Part shown: positions 10,318 through 20,547 of the stretch, in pieces
Layout: each line of letters begins with the position of its first letter
How positions within the stretch are numbered: position 1 is the stretch's first letter
Assembly: GCF_000631985.1 (NCBI RefSeq)
Contig: NZ_JFYN01000012.1
Location: 186,001 to 250,000, forward strand
DNA: 64,000 bases
Direction: 5' to 3'
Origin: Pseudomonas sp. RIT288
Lineage (GTDB): Bacteria; Pseudomonadota; Gammaproteobacteria; Pseudomonadales; Pseudomonadaceae
Program-made: the position numbers and the translations under genes
The notes under the pieces: generated by a model
Database searches by the model: none
Told to the model about the DNA's origin: nothing
What the model saw: the letters and a program-made list of their open reading frames with translations, nothing else

Positions 10318-10809
10318 ATGCGACTGACTACAAAAGGCCGATACGCCGTGACCGCCATGCTTGACCTGGCGTTGCACGCGCAGCACGGGCCGGTGTCCCT
10401 GGCCGATATCTCCGAGCGCCAAGGCATCTCCCTGTCCTATCTCGAACAGCTTTTCGCCAAGCTGCGCCGCAGTAACCTGGTTTCCAGTGTTCGCGGTCCA
10501 GGCGGTGGTTACCAGCTGTCGCGCGATATGCAGGGCATCCAGGTGGCTCAGGTGATCGATGCGGTCAACGAATCGGTCGATGCTACAAAGTGCCAGGGCC
10601 AGGGCGATTGCCATTCCGGCGACACCTGCCTGACTCATCACCTGTGGTGCGATCTGAGCCTGCAGATTCACGAATTTCTCAGCGGTATCAGCTTGGCCGA
10701 CCTCGTAACTCGCCGTGAGGTGCAGGAAGTGGCCCAGCGTCAGGATCAGCGTCGTTGCAATGGCAAGGCGCCGCGCCTGGACAAGATTGAAGCGTCCGCC
10801 GTCGAATGA
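10318..10809 (+). CDS. iscR: Fe-S cluster assembly transcriptional regulator IscR
   Basis: Rrf2-family winged-helix regulator that senses [2Fe-2S] status and represses its own operon. It has 163 residues from ATG 10318 ([20 protein letters not shown]); an in-frame TTG six bases earlier is less likely. The cluster ligands Cys92, Cys98 and Cys104 ([14 protein letters not shown]) and His107 are all at E. coli positions. The recognition helix region is [15 protein letters not shown] with wing [12 protein letters not shown]. First gene of the isc operon. Confidence 0.98.
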   Translation: MRLTTKGRYAVTAMLDLALHAQHGPVSLADISERQGISLSYLEQLFAKLRRSNLVSSVRGPGGGYQLSRDMQGIQVAQVIDAVNESVDATKCQGQGDCHSGDTCLTHHLWCDLSLQIHEFLSGISLADLVTRREVQEVAQRQDQRRCNGKAPRLDKIEASAVE

Positions 10810-10859
10810 CAGCCAAAGAGCTAGCGGCACGCCAGCCAGCCTGATTTAGGAGATAGTCC

Positions 10860-12074
10860 ATGAAATTGCCGATTTACCTTGATTACTCTGCGACCACCCC
10901 GGTCGATCCGCGCGTTGCGCAAAAGATGAGTGAATGCCTGCTGGTCGACGGAAACTTCGGTAACCCGGCGTCCCGTTCCCACGTGTTCGGCTGGAAAGCT
11001 GAAGAGTCCGTCGAAAACGCCCGTCGTCAGGTGGCCGACCTGGTCAACGCCGACCCGCGTGAAATCGTCTGGACGTCCGGCGCCACCGAGTCCGACAACC
11101 TGGCGATCAAGGGTGCGGCGCATTTCTATGGCTCCAAGGGCAAGCACCTGATCACCAGCAAGATCGAACACAAGGCTGTCCTCGACACCATGCGCCAACT
11201 GGAGCGTGAAGGTTTCGAAGTGACCTACCTCGAGCCGACAGAAGACGGTCTGATCACCCCGGCGATGATCGAAGCGGCACTGCGCGAAGACACCATCCTG
11301 GTGTCGGTCATGCACGTGAACAACGAAATCGGCACCATCAACGACATCGCTGCCATCGGCGAACTGACCCGCTCCAAGGGCGTTCTGCTGCATGTTGACG
11401 CGGCTCAGTCCACCGGCAAGGTCGAGATCGATCTGCAGAAGCTGAAAGTCGACATGATGTCGTTCTCCGCCCACAAAACCTACGGCCCTAAAGGCATCGG
11501 CGCGCTGTACGTCAGCCGCAAGCCGCGTGTGCGCATCGAAGCGACCATGCACGGCGGCGGTCACGAACGTGGCATGCGTTCCGGCACCCTGGCGACCCAC
11601 CAGATCGTCGGCATGGGCGAAGCGTTCCGTGTAGCCAAGGAAGACATGGCTGCCGAAAACGTGCGCATCAAAGCGCTGAGCGACCGCTTCTACAAGCAGG
11701 TCGAGCATCTGGAAGAGCTGTACGTCAACGGCAGCCTGACCGCCCGCGTTCCGCACAACCTGAACCTGAGCTTCAACTACGTTGAAGGCGAGTCGCTGAT
11801 CATGGCGCTCAAGGATCTGGCGGTATCGTCCGGTTCGGCCTGCACCTCGGCGTCCCTGGAGCCTTCTTACGTACTGCGCGCTCTGGGCCGCAACGACGAA
11901 CTGGCACACAGCTCGATCCGTTTCACCTTCGGCCGTTTCACCACCGAAGAAGAAATCGACTACGCCGCGCAGAAAGTCTGCGAGGCCGTTACCAAGCTGC
12001 GCGCTCTGTCGCCGCTGTGGGACATGTACAAAGACGGTGTCGACATTTCGAAAATCGAGTGGGCGGCACACTGA
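10860..12074 (+). CDS. iscS: Cysteine desulfurase IscS
   Basis: PLP enzyme that takes sulfur from cysteine and passes it as persulfide to IscU and to tRNA thiolation proteins. It has 404 residues. Lys206 in [10 protein letters not shown] is the PLP lysine and Cys328 in [10 protein letters not shown] is the persulfide cysteine, both at E. coli positions. TAGGAGATAG provides the ribosome site. Second gene of the operon. Confidence 0.98.
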   Translation: MKLPIYLDYSATTPVDPRVAQKMSECLLVDGNFGNPASRSHVFGWKAEESVENARRQVADLVNADPREIVWTSGATESDNLAIKGAAHFYGSKGKHLITSKIEHKAVLDTMRQLEREGFEVTYLEPTEDGLITPAMIEAALREDTILVSVMHVNNEIGTINDIAAIGELTRSKGVLLHVDAAQSTGKVEIDLQKLKVDMMSFSAHKTYGPKGIGALYVSRKPRVRIEATMHGGGHERGMRSGTLATHQIVGMGEAFRVAKEDMAAENVRIKALSDRFYKQVEHLEELYVNGSLTARVPHNLNLSFNYVEGESLIMALKDLAVSSGSACTSASLEPSYVLRALGRNDELAHSSIRFTFGRFTTEEEIDYAAQKVCEAVTKLRALSPLWDMYKDGVDISKIEWAAH

Positions 12075-12094
12075 TTTCAAGTCGCCGCGAACCG

Positions 12095-12119
12095 GCCCTG
12101 CGACCCCAGGTTGCAGGGC
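12095..12119 (+). other. Strong hairpin in the iscS-iscU gap
   Basis: An 11-bp stem with one G-T pair (GCCCTGCGACC with GGTTGCAGGGC) closes a 3-base loop and is followed by only TTT. It is too poor in T to be a full terminator. It could partly stop transcription or set an mRNA processing end between iscRS and iscUA-hscBA-fdx; that role is inferred. Confidence 0.55.
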
Positions 12120-12157
12120 TTTAAGAGCGACTCTCTGATGAGTGAGGATTAAGCACC

Positions 12158-12544
12158 ATGGCTTACAGCGAAAAGGTCATCGACCACTACGAAAACCCGC
12201 GCAACGTCGGCAAGATGAACGCGGAAGACCCGGATGTCGGCACTGGCATGGTCGGCGCCCCGGCGTGCGGCGACGTGATGCGCCTGCAGATCAAGGTCAA
12301 CGATCAGGGCGTTATCGAAGACGCCAAGTTCAAGACCTACGGCTGCGGTTCGGCAATCGCTTCCAGCTCCCTGGCCACCGAGTGGATGAAGGGCAAGACG
12401 CTGGACGAGGCCGAGACCATCAAGAACACTCAGCTGGCCGAAGAACTGGCCCTGCCGCCAGTGAAAATCCACTGCTCGGTACTCGCTGAAGACGCTATCA
12501 AAGCGGCTGTTCGCGACTACAAGCAGAAGAAAGGCTTGATCTAA
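12158..12544 (+). CDS. iscU: Fe-S cluster scaffold protein IscU
   Basis: Scaffold on which the [2Fe-2S] cluster is built before transfer by HscA and HscB. It has 128 residues. Ligand Cys37, Cys63 and Cys106 and Asp39 are present at standard positions, as is LPPVK at 99-103, the HscA recognition motif. ATG 12158 is preceded by GAGGA. Confidence 0.98.
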   Translation: MAYSEKVIDHYENPRNVGKMNAEDPDVGTGMVGAPACGDVMRLQIKVNDQGVIEDAKFKTYGCGSAIASSSLATEWMKGKTLDEAETIKNTQLAEELALPPVKIHCSVLAEDAIKAAVRDYKQKKGLI

Positions 12545-12572
12545 GCATTGCGCGACGAGTAAGGAGTCAACG

Positions 12573-12896
12573 ATGGCTATCAGCATGACAGAAGCGGCTG
12601 CTCGACACGTGCGACGCTCCCTCGACGGGCGCGGCAAAGGTGAAGGGATTCGTCTGGGTGTTCGCACCACGGGCTGTTCCGGCCTTGCCTACGTGCTGGA
12701 GTTTGTCGACGAGGTGGTTGCCGAGGATCAGGTGTTCGAAAGTCACGGCGAGAAAGTGATCATCGACCCGAAAAGCCTGGCCTACCTGGACGGCACCGAG
12801 CTCGATTTCGTCAAGGAAGGGTTGAACGAAGGCTTCAAGTTCAACAACCCCAACGTACGCGGTGAGTGTGGCTGCGGCGAAAGCTTCAACATCTGA
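12573..12896 (+). CDS. iscA: A-type Fe-S carrier IscA
   Basis: A-type carrier that passes iron-sulfur clusters to apo-proteins. It has 107 residues, with the three family cysteines at 35 (TTGCSGLAY), 99 and 101 (ECGCGESF). It starts [17 protein letters not shown] and is preceded by AAGGAG. It sits between iscU and hscB as in E. coli. Confidence 0.97.
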   Translation: MAISMTEAAARHVRRSLDGRGKGEGIRLGVRTTGCSGLAYVLEFVDEVVAEDQVFESHGEKVIIDPKSLAYLDGTELDFVKEGLNEGFKFNNPNVRGECGCGESFNI

Positions 12897-12904
12897 GGCT
12901 TGTC

Positions 12905-13426
12905 GTGGGTATTCCTTGTCATTTCGCTTTATTCGAGCTGCAGCCGAGCTTTCGCCTGGATCTCGAGCAGTTGGCCACGCGCTACCGTGAGTTGGCGCGC
13001 GGTGTTCATCCCGACCGCTTTGCCGACGCTTCCGAGCGCGAGCAGCGGTCTGCGCTCGAGCAGTCTGCACGGCTCAACGACGCGTACCAGACGCTCAAGA
13101 GTCCTGCCCAGCGTGCACGCTACCTGCTGACCATCAGCGGGCATGAAGTGCCGATGGAAGTCACGGTCCATGATCCCGAGTTTCTCTTGCAGCAGATGCA
13201 ATGGCGCGAAGAGCTCGAAGACCTTCAGGACAGTGCCGACCTCGACGGTGTCGCGGTATTCAAGCGGCGCCTGAAAGTGGCTCAGGAAGAACTCAACGAA
13301 AGCTTCGCAGCCTGTTGGGATGATGCGGCGCAACGCGAACAGGCCGAACGCCTGATGCGGCGTATGCAGTTCCTCGACAAGCTCACCTACGAAGTGCGCC
13401 AGTTAGAAGAGCGCCTCGACGATTAA
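12905..13426 (+). CDS. hscB: Fe-S cluster co-chaperone HscB
   Basis: J-domain protein that brings IscU to HscA and stimulates its ATPase. The GTG at 12905 gives [15 protein letters not shown] and 173 residues, close to the 171 of E. coli. Starts further upstream would overlap iscA in another frame. The J domain covers about residues 1-75 with the HPD motif (GVHPDRFAD). The C-terminal three-helix IscU-binding domain includes [15 protein letters not shown]. Confidence 0.95.
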   Translation: MGIPCHFALFELQPSFRLDLEQLATRYRELARGVHPDRFADASEREQRSALEQSARLNDAYQTLKSPAQRARYLLTISGHEVPMEVTVHDPEFLLQQMQWREELEDLQDSADLDGVAVFKRRLKVAQEELNESFAACWDDAAQREQAERLMRRMQFLDKLTYEVRQLEERLDD

Positions 13427-13477
13427 CCCAGTGCCGCTCCGGTCGCACGCCTGATATACAGATAAGTCCTGATCACG

Positions 13478-15343
13478 ATGGCCCTACTGCAGATCGCCGA
13501 ACCCGGCCAAAGTCCTCAACCGCACCAGCGTCGTCTGGCTGTGGGAATCGACTTGGGCACTACCAATTCGCTGGTCGCTGCGTTGCGCAGTGGTCTTTCC
13601 GAACCACTGGCCGACGCTGACGGGCAGGTCATCCTGCCGTCCGCCGTGCGTTATCACGCCGACCGCGTCGAGGTTGGCGAGTCGGCCAAACTGGCCGCGT
13701 CCTCCGATCCCTTGAACACTGTGCTGTCGGTCAAGCGCCTGATGGGTCGTGGTCTGTCCGACGTCAAGCAATTGGGCGAGCAACTGCCGTACCGCTTTGT
13801 CGGCGGCGAATCGCACATGCCGTTCATCGACACCGTGCAAGGCCCGAAGAGCCCGGTCGAAGTCTCCGCCGATATCCTCAAGGTGCTGCGTCAGCGTGCT
13901 GAAGCGACCCTGGGTGGCGAACTGGTCGGTGCGGTGATCACCGTTCCGGCGTATTTCGACGATGCTCAGCGCCAGGCCACCAAGGATGCGGCGAAACTCG
14001 CCGGTCTGAACGTGCTGCGCCTGCTCAACGAGCCGACCGCTGCCGCCGTGGCGTATGGTCTGGATCAACACGCCGAAGGTCTGGTCGCCATCTATGACCT
14101 GGGCGGCGGAACCTTCGATATTTCGATTCTGCGTCTGACTGGCGGCGTATTCGAAGTGCTCGCCACCGGCGGCGACAGCGCCCTGGGCGGCGACGACTTC
14201 GATCACGCGATTGCCGGCTGGATCATCGAGAGCGCCGGTCTGTCCGCCGATCTCGATCCGGGCGCACAGCGCAATCTGCTGCAAACCGCCTGCGCGGCCA
14301 AAGAAGCCCTGACCGAAGCCGCCAGCGTCGAAGTCGCTTACGGTGACTGGAAAGCGCAGCTGAGCCGCGAAGCCTTCGATGCGCTGATCGAGCCAATGGT
14401 TGCCCGCAGCCTGAAAGCCTGCCGTCGCGCCGTGCGTGATTCCGGTATTGAGCTGGAAGACGTGCATGCTGTGGTCATGGTCGGCGGATCGACCCGTGTG
14501 CCGCGCGTTCGCGAAGCGGTCGCCGAAGCCTTCGGTCGTCAGCCATTGACGGAAATCGACCCGGATCAAGTGGTGGCCATCGGGGCTGCGATCCAGGCGG
14601 ATACGCTGGCTGGCAACAAGCGTGATGGCGGTGAACTGCTGCTGCTCGACGTGATTCCACTGTCCCTTGGGCTGGAAACCATGGGCGGGCTGATGGAAAA
14701 GGTGATTCCGCGCAACACCACCATCCCGGTTGCCCGCGCGCAGGATTTCACTACTTATAAAGACGGCCAGTCGGCCATGGCGATCCACGTGTTGCAGGGC
14801 GAGCGCGAGCTGATCAGTGACTGCCGCTCTCTGGCGCGCTTCGAGCTGCGCGGTATTCCAGCAATGGTGGCCGGTGCGGCGAAGATTCGCGTGACCTTTC
14901 AGGTTGATGCCGACGGTCTGCTCAGCGTGTCTGCCCGTGAACTGGGTTCGGGCGTTGAGGCGAGCATTCAGGTCAAGCCGTCCTACGGTCTGACCGACGG
15001 CGAAATCGCCAAGATGCTCAAGGACTCGTTCCAGCACGCCAATGACGACAAGGTCGCCCGCGTTCTGCGCGAGCAGCAAGTCGATGCCCAGCGCCTGATC
15101 GAAGCGGTGCAGGGCGCTCTGGAGGCCGATGGCGAGCGTTTGCTCGACGCCGAAGAGCGCATGGTCATCGAGCTGCAGATGCAGGAACTGGCCGAATTGA
15201 TGAAAGGCACCGATGGTTATGCCATCGAGCAGCAGACCAAGCGTCTGTCGCAAGTGACCGATGCTTTTGCTGCCCGCCGCATGGATCTGACGGTGAAAGC
15301 CGCTCTGTCGGGGCGCAATCTGAATGAAATCGAGGATATCTGA
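13478..15343 (+). CDS. hscA: Fe-S chaperone HscA
   Basis: Hsp70-type ATPase dedicated to releasing clusters from IscU. It has 621 residues. The nucleotide-binding domain shows [56 protein letters not shown] and [17 protein letters not shown]. The substrate-binding domain starts at about 390. The DnaK-like C-terminal EEVD tail is absent, as usual for HscA (it ends NEIEDI). The stop overlaps the fdx start by one base. Confidence 0.97.
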   Translation: MALLQIAEPGQSPQPHQRRLAVGIDLGTTNSLVAALRSGLSEPLADADGQVILPSAVRYHADRVEVGESAKLAASSDPLNTVLSVKRLMGRGLSDVKQLGEQLPYRFVGGESHMPFIDTVQGPKSPVEVSADILKVLRQRAEATLGGELVGAVITVPAYFDDAQRQATKDAAKLAGLNVLRLLNEPTAAAVAYGLDQHAEGLVAIYDLGGGTFDISILRLTGGVFEVLATGGDSALGGDDFDHAIAGWIIESAGLSADLDPGAQRNLLQTACAAKEALTEAASVEVAYGDWKAQLSREAFDALIEPMVARSLKACRRAVRDSGIELEDVHAVVMVGGSTRVPRVREAVAEAFGRQPLTEIDPDQVVAIGAAIQADTLAGNKRDGGELLLLDVIPLSLGLETMGGLMEKVIPRNTTIPVARAQDFTTYKDGQSAMAIHVLQGERELISDCRSLARFELRGIPAMVAGAAKIRVTFQVDADGLLSVSARELGSGVEASIQVKPSYGLTDGEIAKMLKDSFQHANDDKVARVLREQQVDAQRLIEAVQGALEADGERLLDAEERMVIELQMQELAELMKGTDGYAIEQQTKRLSQVTDAFAARRMDLTVKAALSGRNLNEIEDI

Positions 15344-15684
15344 TGCCGCAGGTCATTTTTCTGCCCCACGAGAAGTTTTGCCCTGAAGGCATGGTCGTCG
15401 AGGCCGAACCCGGCACTTCGATTCTCGAGCTGGCTCACGAGCACCACATCGAGATGGAAAGCGCCTGCGGCGGCGTCTGCGCCTGCACCACTTGCCACTG
15501 CATCATCCGCGAGGGTTTCGACTCGCTGGAAGAGGCGGACGAGCTGGAAGAGGACTTCCTTGATCGCGCCTGGGGTCTGGAAGCGCAATCGCGTCTGGCC
15601 TGTCAGGCTATCGTTGGTGAAGAAGACATCACCGTCGAGATCCCGAAATATTCGCTTAACCATGCGGCCGAAGCGCCGCACTGA
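15343..15684 (+). CDS. fdx: ISC system [2Fe-2S] ferredoxin Fdx
   Basis: Adrenodoxin-type ferredoxin that supplies electrons for cluster assembly. It has 113 residues. Cluster ligands are Cys42, Cys48, Cys51 and Cys87 (ACGGVCACTTCHC and RLACQAI). The acidic stretch EEADELEEDFLDRAWG, a partner-binding surface in the family, is intact. Translation is probably coupled to hscA through the TGATG overlap. Confidence 0.97.
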   Translation: MPQVIFLPHEKFCPEGMVVEAEPGTSILELAHEHHIEMESACGGVCACTTCHCIIREGFDSLEEADELEEDFLDRAWGLEAQSRLACQAIVGEEDITVEIPKYSLNHAAEAPH

Positions 15685-15698
15685 CTGGTAAGACTGTC

Positions 15699-15899
15699 AT
15701 GAGCTACGGTTGGAATGATGTTCAACGCATTGCCGAAGAATTGGCCGAAGCCAAGCCGGGTGTAGACCCGTTCTCTGTCAATTTCGTCGACTTGCAGCAA
15801 TGGATCAAAGAGCTTCCTGATTTCGACAATACCTCTGGCCGGGTTGGCGAGAAGGTGTTGGAAGCGGTTCAGACGCTCTGGGCCAAAGAATTGGACTGA
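15699..15899 (+). CDS. iscX: Fe-S assembly protein IscX
   Basis: Small acidic protein that binds IscS and iron and modulates cluster assembly. It has 66 residues. It begins SYGWNDVQRIAEELAEAKP and has DPFSVNFVDLQQWI and DFDNTSGRVGEKVLEAVQ, the whole family domain. It closes the isc operon, 14 bases after fdx. Confidence 0.95.
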   Translation: MSYGWNDVQRIAEELAEAKPGVDPFSVNFVDLQQWIKELPDFDNTSGRVGEKVLEAVQTLWAKELD

Positions 15900-15912
15900 T
15901 CGTCCTCGCAGG

Positions 15913-15957
15913 TTAGGCAATACCCAAGAACCCGCGTATAATTCGCGGGTTTAATTT
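15913..15957 (+). promoter_or_regulatory. Hairpin after iscX with a -10-like ndk box in its loop
   Basis: AACCCGCG (15929-15936) pairs with CGCGGGTT (15944-15951) and is followed by TAATTTTT, so it can end the isc transcript. The 7-base loop is TATAATT. That box lies 18 bases after TTAGGC (15913-15918), making a candidate sigma-70 promoter for ndk. The double role is inferred from sequence. Confidence 0.55.
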
Positions 15958-15987
15958 TTCGCAAATTACCGTTTCTGGAGTTACACC

Positions 15988-16413
15988 ATGGCTGTTCAAC
16001 GTACTTTCTCCATCATCAAGCCTGACGCTGTTAAAAAAGGCGCTGCCGGCGAAATCGTTACCCGTTTCGAAAAGGCTGGTTTGAAAGTGGTTGCTTCGAA
16101 AATGAAGCAGCTGTCCAAAGCCGAAGCTGAAGGCTTCTACGCTGAGCACAAAGAGCGCGGTTTCTTCGGTGAACTGGTTGCTTTCATGATCTCCGGTCCA
16201 GTGGTTGTTCAGGTTCTGGAAGGCGAAAACGCTATCGCTCGCAACCGTGAGCTGATGGGCGCTACCAACCCTAAAGAAGCTGCTGCCGGCACCATCCGTG
16301 CTGACTTCGCTGAGTCGATCGACGCCAACGCCGTTCACGGTTCGGACTCCGAAGCCGCTGCTGCTCGCGAAATCTCGTACTTCTTCGCAGCTACTGAAGT
16401 AACCACTCGCTAA
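15988..16413 (+). CDS. ndk: Nucleoside diphosphate kinase
   Basis: Moves the gamma phosphate of ATP to other nucleoside diphosphates through a phospho-histidine. It has 141 residues. The catalytic His117 lies in NAVHGSDS, and the N-terminus [12 protein letters not shown] and [11 protein letters not shown] are family motifs. It is preceded by CTGGAG 9 bases upstream. Confidence 0.98.
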   Translation: MAVQRTFSIIKPDAVKKGAAGEIVTRFEKAGLKVVASKMKQLSKAEAEGFYAEHKERGFFGELVAFMISGPVVVQVLEGENAIARNRELMGATNPKEAAAGTIRADFAESIDANAVHGSDSEAAAAREISYFFAATEVTTR

Positions 16414-16441
16414 GCATTGCTTAAAGAGTGAAGGTGAATCC

Positions 16442-17590
16442 ATGACTACATCGACTGTTAAAACAAACCTGCTGGGTCTGACCCAGCCGGAAATGGAAAA
16501 ATTCTTCGACTCAATCGGGGAGAAGCGTTTCCGTGCCGGTCAGGTAATGAAATGGATTCACCACTTTGGCGTCGATGATTTCGACGCCATGACGAACGTC
16601 AGCAAGGCCTTGCGCGACAAGCTCAAGGCTATTGCTGAAGTCCGTGGTCCCGAAGTGGTCAGCGAGGACATTTCCAGCGACGGCACCCGCAAATGGGTGG
16701 TGCGCGTGGCGTCCGGCAGCTGTGTCGAGACCGTGTACATTCCTCAGGGCAAACGCGGCACTCTGTGCGTTTCGTCCCAGGCAGGCTGTGCCCTGGACTG
16801 CAGTTTCTGCTCCACCGGCAAGCAAGGCTTCAACAGTAACCTCACCGCCGCCGAAGTCATCGGTCAGGTGTGGATTGCCAACAAATCCTTCGGCAGTGTT
16901 CCCGCCACCATCGACCGCGCCATCACCAACGTGGTGATGATGGGCATGGGCGAACCGCTGCTGAACTTCGACAACGTCGTGGCCGCCATGCATCTGATGA
17001 TGGATGACCTGGGCTACGGGATCTCCAAGCGCCGCGTGACCCTGTCCACTTCGGGCGTGGTGCCGATGATCGATGAGCTGGCCAAGCACATCGACGTCTC
17101 CCTGGCGTTGTCCCTGCACGCACCGAATGACGCATTGCGTAACCAATTGGTGCCGATCAACAAGAAATATCCGCTTAAGATGCTGCTCGAGTCGTGCCAG
17201 CGCTACATGTCCGCCCTGGGCGAGAAACGTGTGCTGACCATCGAGTACACCTTGCTCAAGGACGTCAACGACAAGCTTGAGCACGCCGTGGAAATGATCG
17301 AGCTGCTCAAGGATATTCCGTGCAAGATCAACCTGATTCCGTTTAACCCGTTCCCGCATTCCGGTTACGAGCGGCCGAGCAACAACGCCATTCGTCGGTT
17401 CCAGGATCAGTTGCATCAGGCCGGCTTTAACGTCACTGTCCGCACCACCCGTGGTGAAGACATCGACGCTGCGTGTGGTCAATTGGTAGGGCAGGTGCTG
17501 GATCGCACCCGTCGCAGTGAACGTTACATCGCCGTGCGCGAGTTGAGCGCCGACAGCGATCTGGCACAGAACGCCGCGAACACTAACTAA
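16442..17590 (+). CDS. rlmN: Dual-specificity 23S rRNA/tRNA adenine-C2 methyltransferase RlmN
   Basis: Radical-SAM enzyme that methylates A2503 of 23S rRNA and A37 of some tRNAs. It has 382 residues. The cluster-binding motif CALDCSFC has cysteines at 116, 120 and 123. [12 protein letters not shown] (SAM site) and the catalytic cysteine near the C-terminus ([10 protein letters not shown]) are present. It starts 28 bases after ndk; pilF follows after 12 bases. Confidence 0.97.
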   Translation: MTTSTVKTNLLGLTQPEMEKFFDSIGEKRFRAGQVMKWIHHFGVDDFDAMTNVSKALRDKLKAIAEVRGPEVVSEDISSDGTRKWVVRVASGSCVETVYIPQGKRGTLCVSSQAGCALDCSFCSTGKQGFNSNLTAAEVIGQVWIANKSFGSVPATIDRAITNVVMMGMGEPLLNFDNVVAAMHLMMDDLGYGISKRRVTLSTSGVVPMIDELAKHIDVSLALSLHAPNDALRNQLVPINKKYPLKMLLESCQRYMSALGEKRVLTIEYTLLKDVNDKLEHAVEMIELLKDIPCKINLIPFNPFPHSGYERPSNNAIRRFQDQLHQAGFNVTVRTTRGEDIDAACGQLVGQVLDRTRRSERYIAVRELSADSDLAQNAANTN

Positions 17591-17602
17591 GAGAGGATCT
17601 CT

Positions 17603-18361
17603 ATGTCCCTGCGCTTTGCGCTGCTGTTGCTGATGGCCAGCCTGTGTGCTGGTTGTGTCCTGTCGGGTGACTACAACCCGATGAAGACCAGCAAGGGCCG
17701 CGACGAAGCGCGTGCCGCCTACGTGCAGCTGGGACTGGGATACTTGCAGCAAGGGATGACCGAGCGCGCCAAGGTGCCGCTGAAGAAGGCGCTGGAACTG
17801 GACGGCTCAGATCCTGATGCCAACGCTGCCCTCGGGCTGGTGTTCCAGGCCGAAATGGAACCGAAACTGGCCGACGAGCATTTCCGCAAAGCCCTGTCCT
17901 CGCGTCCCACCGATGCACGAATCCTCAATAACTACGGCAGTTTTCTCTACGAAGAACAGCGTTACAAGGAAGCCTACGAGCGTTTCGAGCAGGCAGCCGC
18001 CGATACCCTGTATCCTGAGCGTTCTCGAGTCTTCGAGAACCTTGGCATGACCGCTTCAAAGCTCGGGCAGCGGGATCTGGCGCAGCAGCAACTGGAAAAA
18101 GCCCTGCGGCTGAACCGTCAACAACCGCGCGCTTTGCTGGAAATGGCTGAGTTGTCCTTCGAAGACAGGCATTATGTGCCCGCGCGCGACTATTACGACC
18201 GTTTCAGCCTGCTAACCGAGCAAAATGCACGTAGTCTATTGCTCGGCGTTCGGCTGGCAAAAGTGTTTGAAGATCGCGACAAGGCCGCCAGTTATGGCCT
18301 GCAATTAAAACGACTCTATCCCGGTACGCCGGAATATCAGCAATACCTGTCGGAGCAATGA
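17603..18361 (+). CDS. pilF: Type IV pilus biogenesis lipoprotein PilF (PilW-type pilotin)
   Basis: Outer-membrane pilotin needed for secretin PilQ assembly. It has 252 residues. The signal ends in a lipobox (ASLCAGC, Cys at about 19) and is followed by about six tetratricopeptide repeats (ARAAYVQLGLGYLQQGMTER, DANAALGLVFQAEMEPKLAD, RILNNYGSFLYEEQRYKEAY and so on). Length and order match PilF of P. aeruginosa, which also sits after rlmN and ndk. No other pil genes are in the window. The stop overlaps the next start. Confidence 0.93.
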   Translation: MSLRFALLLLMASLCAGCVLSGDYNPMKTSKGRDEARAAYVQLGLGYLQQGMTERAKVPLKKALELDGSDPDANAALGLVFQAEMEPKLADEHFRKALSSRPTDARILNNYGSFLYEEQRYKEAYERFEQAAADTLYPERSRVFENLGMTASKLGQRDLAQQQLEKALRLNRQQPRALLEMAELSFEDRHYVPARDYYDRFSLLTEQNARSLLLGVRLAKVFEDRDKAASYGLQLKRLYPGTPEYQQYLSEQ

Positions 18362-19398
18362 TGAAAGCGGCGCATCCCGAAGTTGTAGCAGCGACTCGCG
18401 TTAATCCCGGTGAGACTTTGCGCCAGGCCCGCGAAAGCAATGGCTGGTCGCTGGCCGAAGTGGCCCTAAAGCTCAACCTCACCGTGACTTCCCTGAGCAA
18501 TCTTGAAGCTGGCGCTTTCGACAAGCTGCCGGGGCATACCTTCGCTCGCGGTTACATTCGCGCGTATGCCAAGTTGCTCGGCATGGATCAGACCGTTCTG
18601 GTCCAGCAATTCGATCAGTCCACCGGCACCGACTCACAGGGCAGCAACGTGCATGCGCTGGGTCGTATCGAGGAACCGGTGCGGGTTTCCCACACTATTT
18701 TGCGTATTGTCAGCCTGCTGTTGCTGATCGCGGTCATCGGCGGCGGTTTCGTCTGGTGGCAGGATCAGACCTCGCAGCGCAGCAAGGACGTGACCAGCCT
18801 GGCTCCGGAGCACGTCGAGGTCGAAGGCGCCGACGGCACCACGCAGATTCACCCGATCGACGAGCCGGAAGACCAGGCCGTTGCCGAAGGTCAGGCCGAG
18901 GGCGCAACTGCGCTGGCACTGCCACAAGCGGAAACCACCGCTGAATCGACCGGCGCCGAGCCGGTTGCTCCGGCAACCGCACCAGCCGCCCCGGCTGCAA
19001 CCACGCCAGCCGCACCGGTACATACACCGGGCCCGGTTGTGGCCACTCCGGCGACGCCGGCACCGAATGCCCCGGCCACACCAGCGCCGACCGTCACCGC
19101 CCCAGTGGTCGCGGCCACCCCTGCGCCAACCGCAGAAGCAGCTGTTCCAGCGGCCGGCGATGGCCAGGTGCAACTGCAGTTCACCGCTGATTGCTGGGCA
19201 CAGGTTACCGACGGTCGCGGCAAAGTGCTGTTCAGCGGTCTGAAACATAAAGGCGACAGCGTTTCGGTTTCCGGCAAGCCGCCACTGGCGGTGCGCCTGG
19301 GCGTGGCTCGCGCCGCACAGGTCAGCTACAACGGCCAACCGGTCGATATCGCTCCGTTCACCAGTGGCGAGACTGCTCGCCTGAAGTTGGGTCAATAA
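18358..19398 (+). CDS. rodZ: RodZ-like helix-turn-helix membrane protein
   Basis: Probable cell-shape protein linking MreB to the cell-wall synthesis complex. It has 346 residues from the first of two tandem ATGs (18358 and 18361). Layout: cytoplasmic Xre-type HTH at about 18-85 (GETLRQARESNGWSLAEVAL, KLPGHTFARGYIRAYAKLLG), one membrane helix at about 107-125 (ILRIVSLLLLIAVIGGGFVWW), a long Ala/Pro/Thr-rich periplasmic linker (about 180-260), and a C-terminal DUF4115 domain (FTADCWAQVTDGRGKVLFSG). The linker resembles other RodZ linkers in composition rather than in sequence. Confidence 0.88.
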   Translation: MMKAAHPEVVAATRVNPGETLRQARESNGWSLAEVALKLNLTVTSLSNLEAGAFDKLPGHTFARGYIRAYAKLLGMDQTVLVQQFDQSTGTDSQGSNVHALGRIEEPVRVSHTILRIVSLLLLIAVIGGGFVWWQDQTSQRSKDVTSLAPEHVEVEGADGTTQIHPIDEPEDQAVAEGQAEGATALALPQAETTAESTGAEPVAPATAPAAPAATTPAAPVHTPGPVVATPATPAPNAPATPAPTVTAPVVAATPAPTAEAAVPAAGDGQVQLQFTADCWAQVTDGRGKVLFSGLKHKGDSVSVSGKPPLAVRLGVARAAQVSYNGQPVDIAPFTSGETARLKLGQ

Positions 19399-19401
19399 GT
19401 C

Positions 19402-20511
19402 ATGCACGGCGAATCTCCAATCAAACGTCGCGTTTCGCGCAAGATCTGGGTCGGTAACGTACCTGTTGGCGGCGATGCGCCTATCGCTGTGCAGAGCATG
19501 ACCAACAGCGACACCAATGATGTGGCGGCCACCGTCGCGCAGATCAATCGTCTGGAAGCCGCCGGCGTCGACATCGTCCGCGTTTCGGTACCGGACATGG
19601 ACGCCGCCGAGGCGTTCGGCAAGATCAAGCAACTGGTCAAGGTGCCGCTGGTTGCCGACATCCACTTCGACTACAAGATCGCTCTTCGCGTCGCCGAACT
19701 GGGTGTGGATTGCCTGCGCATCAACCCGGGCAACATCGGTCGCGAAGACCGGGTGCGCGCCGTGGTCGATGCCGCCCGTGATCGCGGGATTCCGATCCGC
19801 ATCGGCGTCAACGCCGGTTCGCTGGAAAAAGACCTGCAGAAGAAATACGGCGAACCGACCCCGGCTGCACTGGTCGAGTCCGCGCTGCGTCACGTCGAGC
19901 ACCTCGAGCGCCTGAATTTCCAGGACTTCAAGGTCAGCGTGAAAGCCTCCGACGTGTTCATGGCCGTCGAAGCCTACCGTCTGCTGGCGAAAGAAATCGT
20001 CCAGCCGCTGCACCTGGGCATCACTGAAGCCGGTGGATTGCGTTCGGGCACAGTGAAATCCGCCGTGGGCCTAGGTATGCTGCTCGCCGAGGGGATTGGC
20101 GATACTATCCGCATCTCGCTGGCGGCCGATCCGGTCGAGGAAGTGAAGGTCGGTTACGACATTCTCAAGTCTTTGCATCTGCGTTCCCGTGGCATCAACT
20201 TCATCGCCTGCCCGAGCTGCTCGCGGCAGAACTTCGATGTGGTCAAGACCATGAACGAGCTGGAAGGGCGCCTTGAAGACCTGCTGGTGCCGCTGGATGT
20301 CGCGGTGATCGGTTGCGTGGTCAATGGCCCCGGCGAAGCCAAGGAAGCCCATATCGGCTTGACCGGCGGCACGCCAAACCTGATTTACATCGACGGCAAG
20401 CCGTCGCAGAAACTGACGAATGACAATCTGGTGGACGAGCTGGAAAAGCTGATCCGCGAGAAAGCGGCCGAGAAGGTCGAAGCTGACGCAGCGGTCATCG
20501 CGCGCGGCTGA
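19402..20511 (+). CDS. ispG: 4-hydroxy-3-methylbut-2-enyl-diphosphate synthase IspG
   Basis: Iron-sulfur enzyme of the MEP isoprenoid pathway, making HMBPP from MEcPP. It has 369 residues. Cluster cysteines lie in [11 protein letters not shown] and [11 protein letters not shown]. Earlier motifs are [23 protein letters not shown] and LRINPGNIG. It starts 3 bases after rodZ, an arrangement kept in many gammaproteobacteria. Confidence 0.97.
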   Translation: MHGESPIKRRVSRKIWVGNVPVGGDAPIAVQSMTNSDTNDVAATVAQINRLEAAGVDIVRVSVPDMDAAEAFGKIKQLVKVPLVADIHFDYKIALRVAELGVDCLRINPGNIGREDRVRAVVDAARDRGIPIRIGVNAGSLEKDLQKKYGEPTPAALVESALRHVEHLERLNFQDFKVSVKASDVFMAVEAYRLLAKEIVQPLHLGITEAGGLRSGTVKSAVGLGMLLAEGIGDTIRISLAADPVEEVKVGYDILKSLHLRSRGINFIACPSCSRQNFDVVKTMNELEGRLEDLLVPLDVAVIGCVVNGPGEAKEAHIGLTGGTPNLIYIDGKPSQKLTNDNLVDELEKLIREKAAEKVEADAAVIARG

Positions 20512-20547
20512 GCCTGACTGAAAGCCGAACGAATTTAAGGATTTAAA

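Noticed and set aside
18940..19160. Ala/Pro/Thr repeats in the RodZ-like linker as a tandem repeat
   Set aside because: The composition is repetitive but there is no constant unit; such linkers are normal in RodZ proteins.
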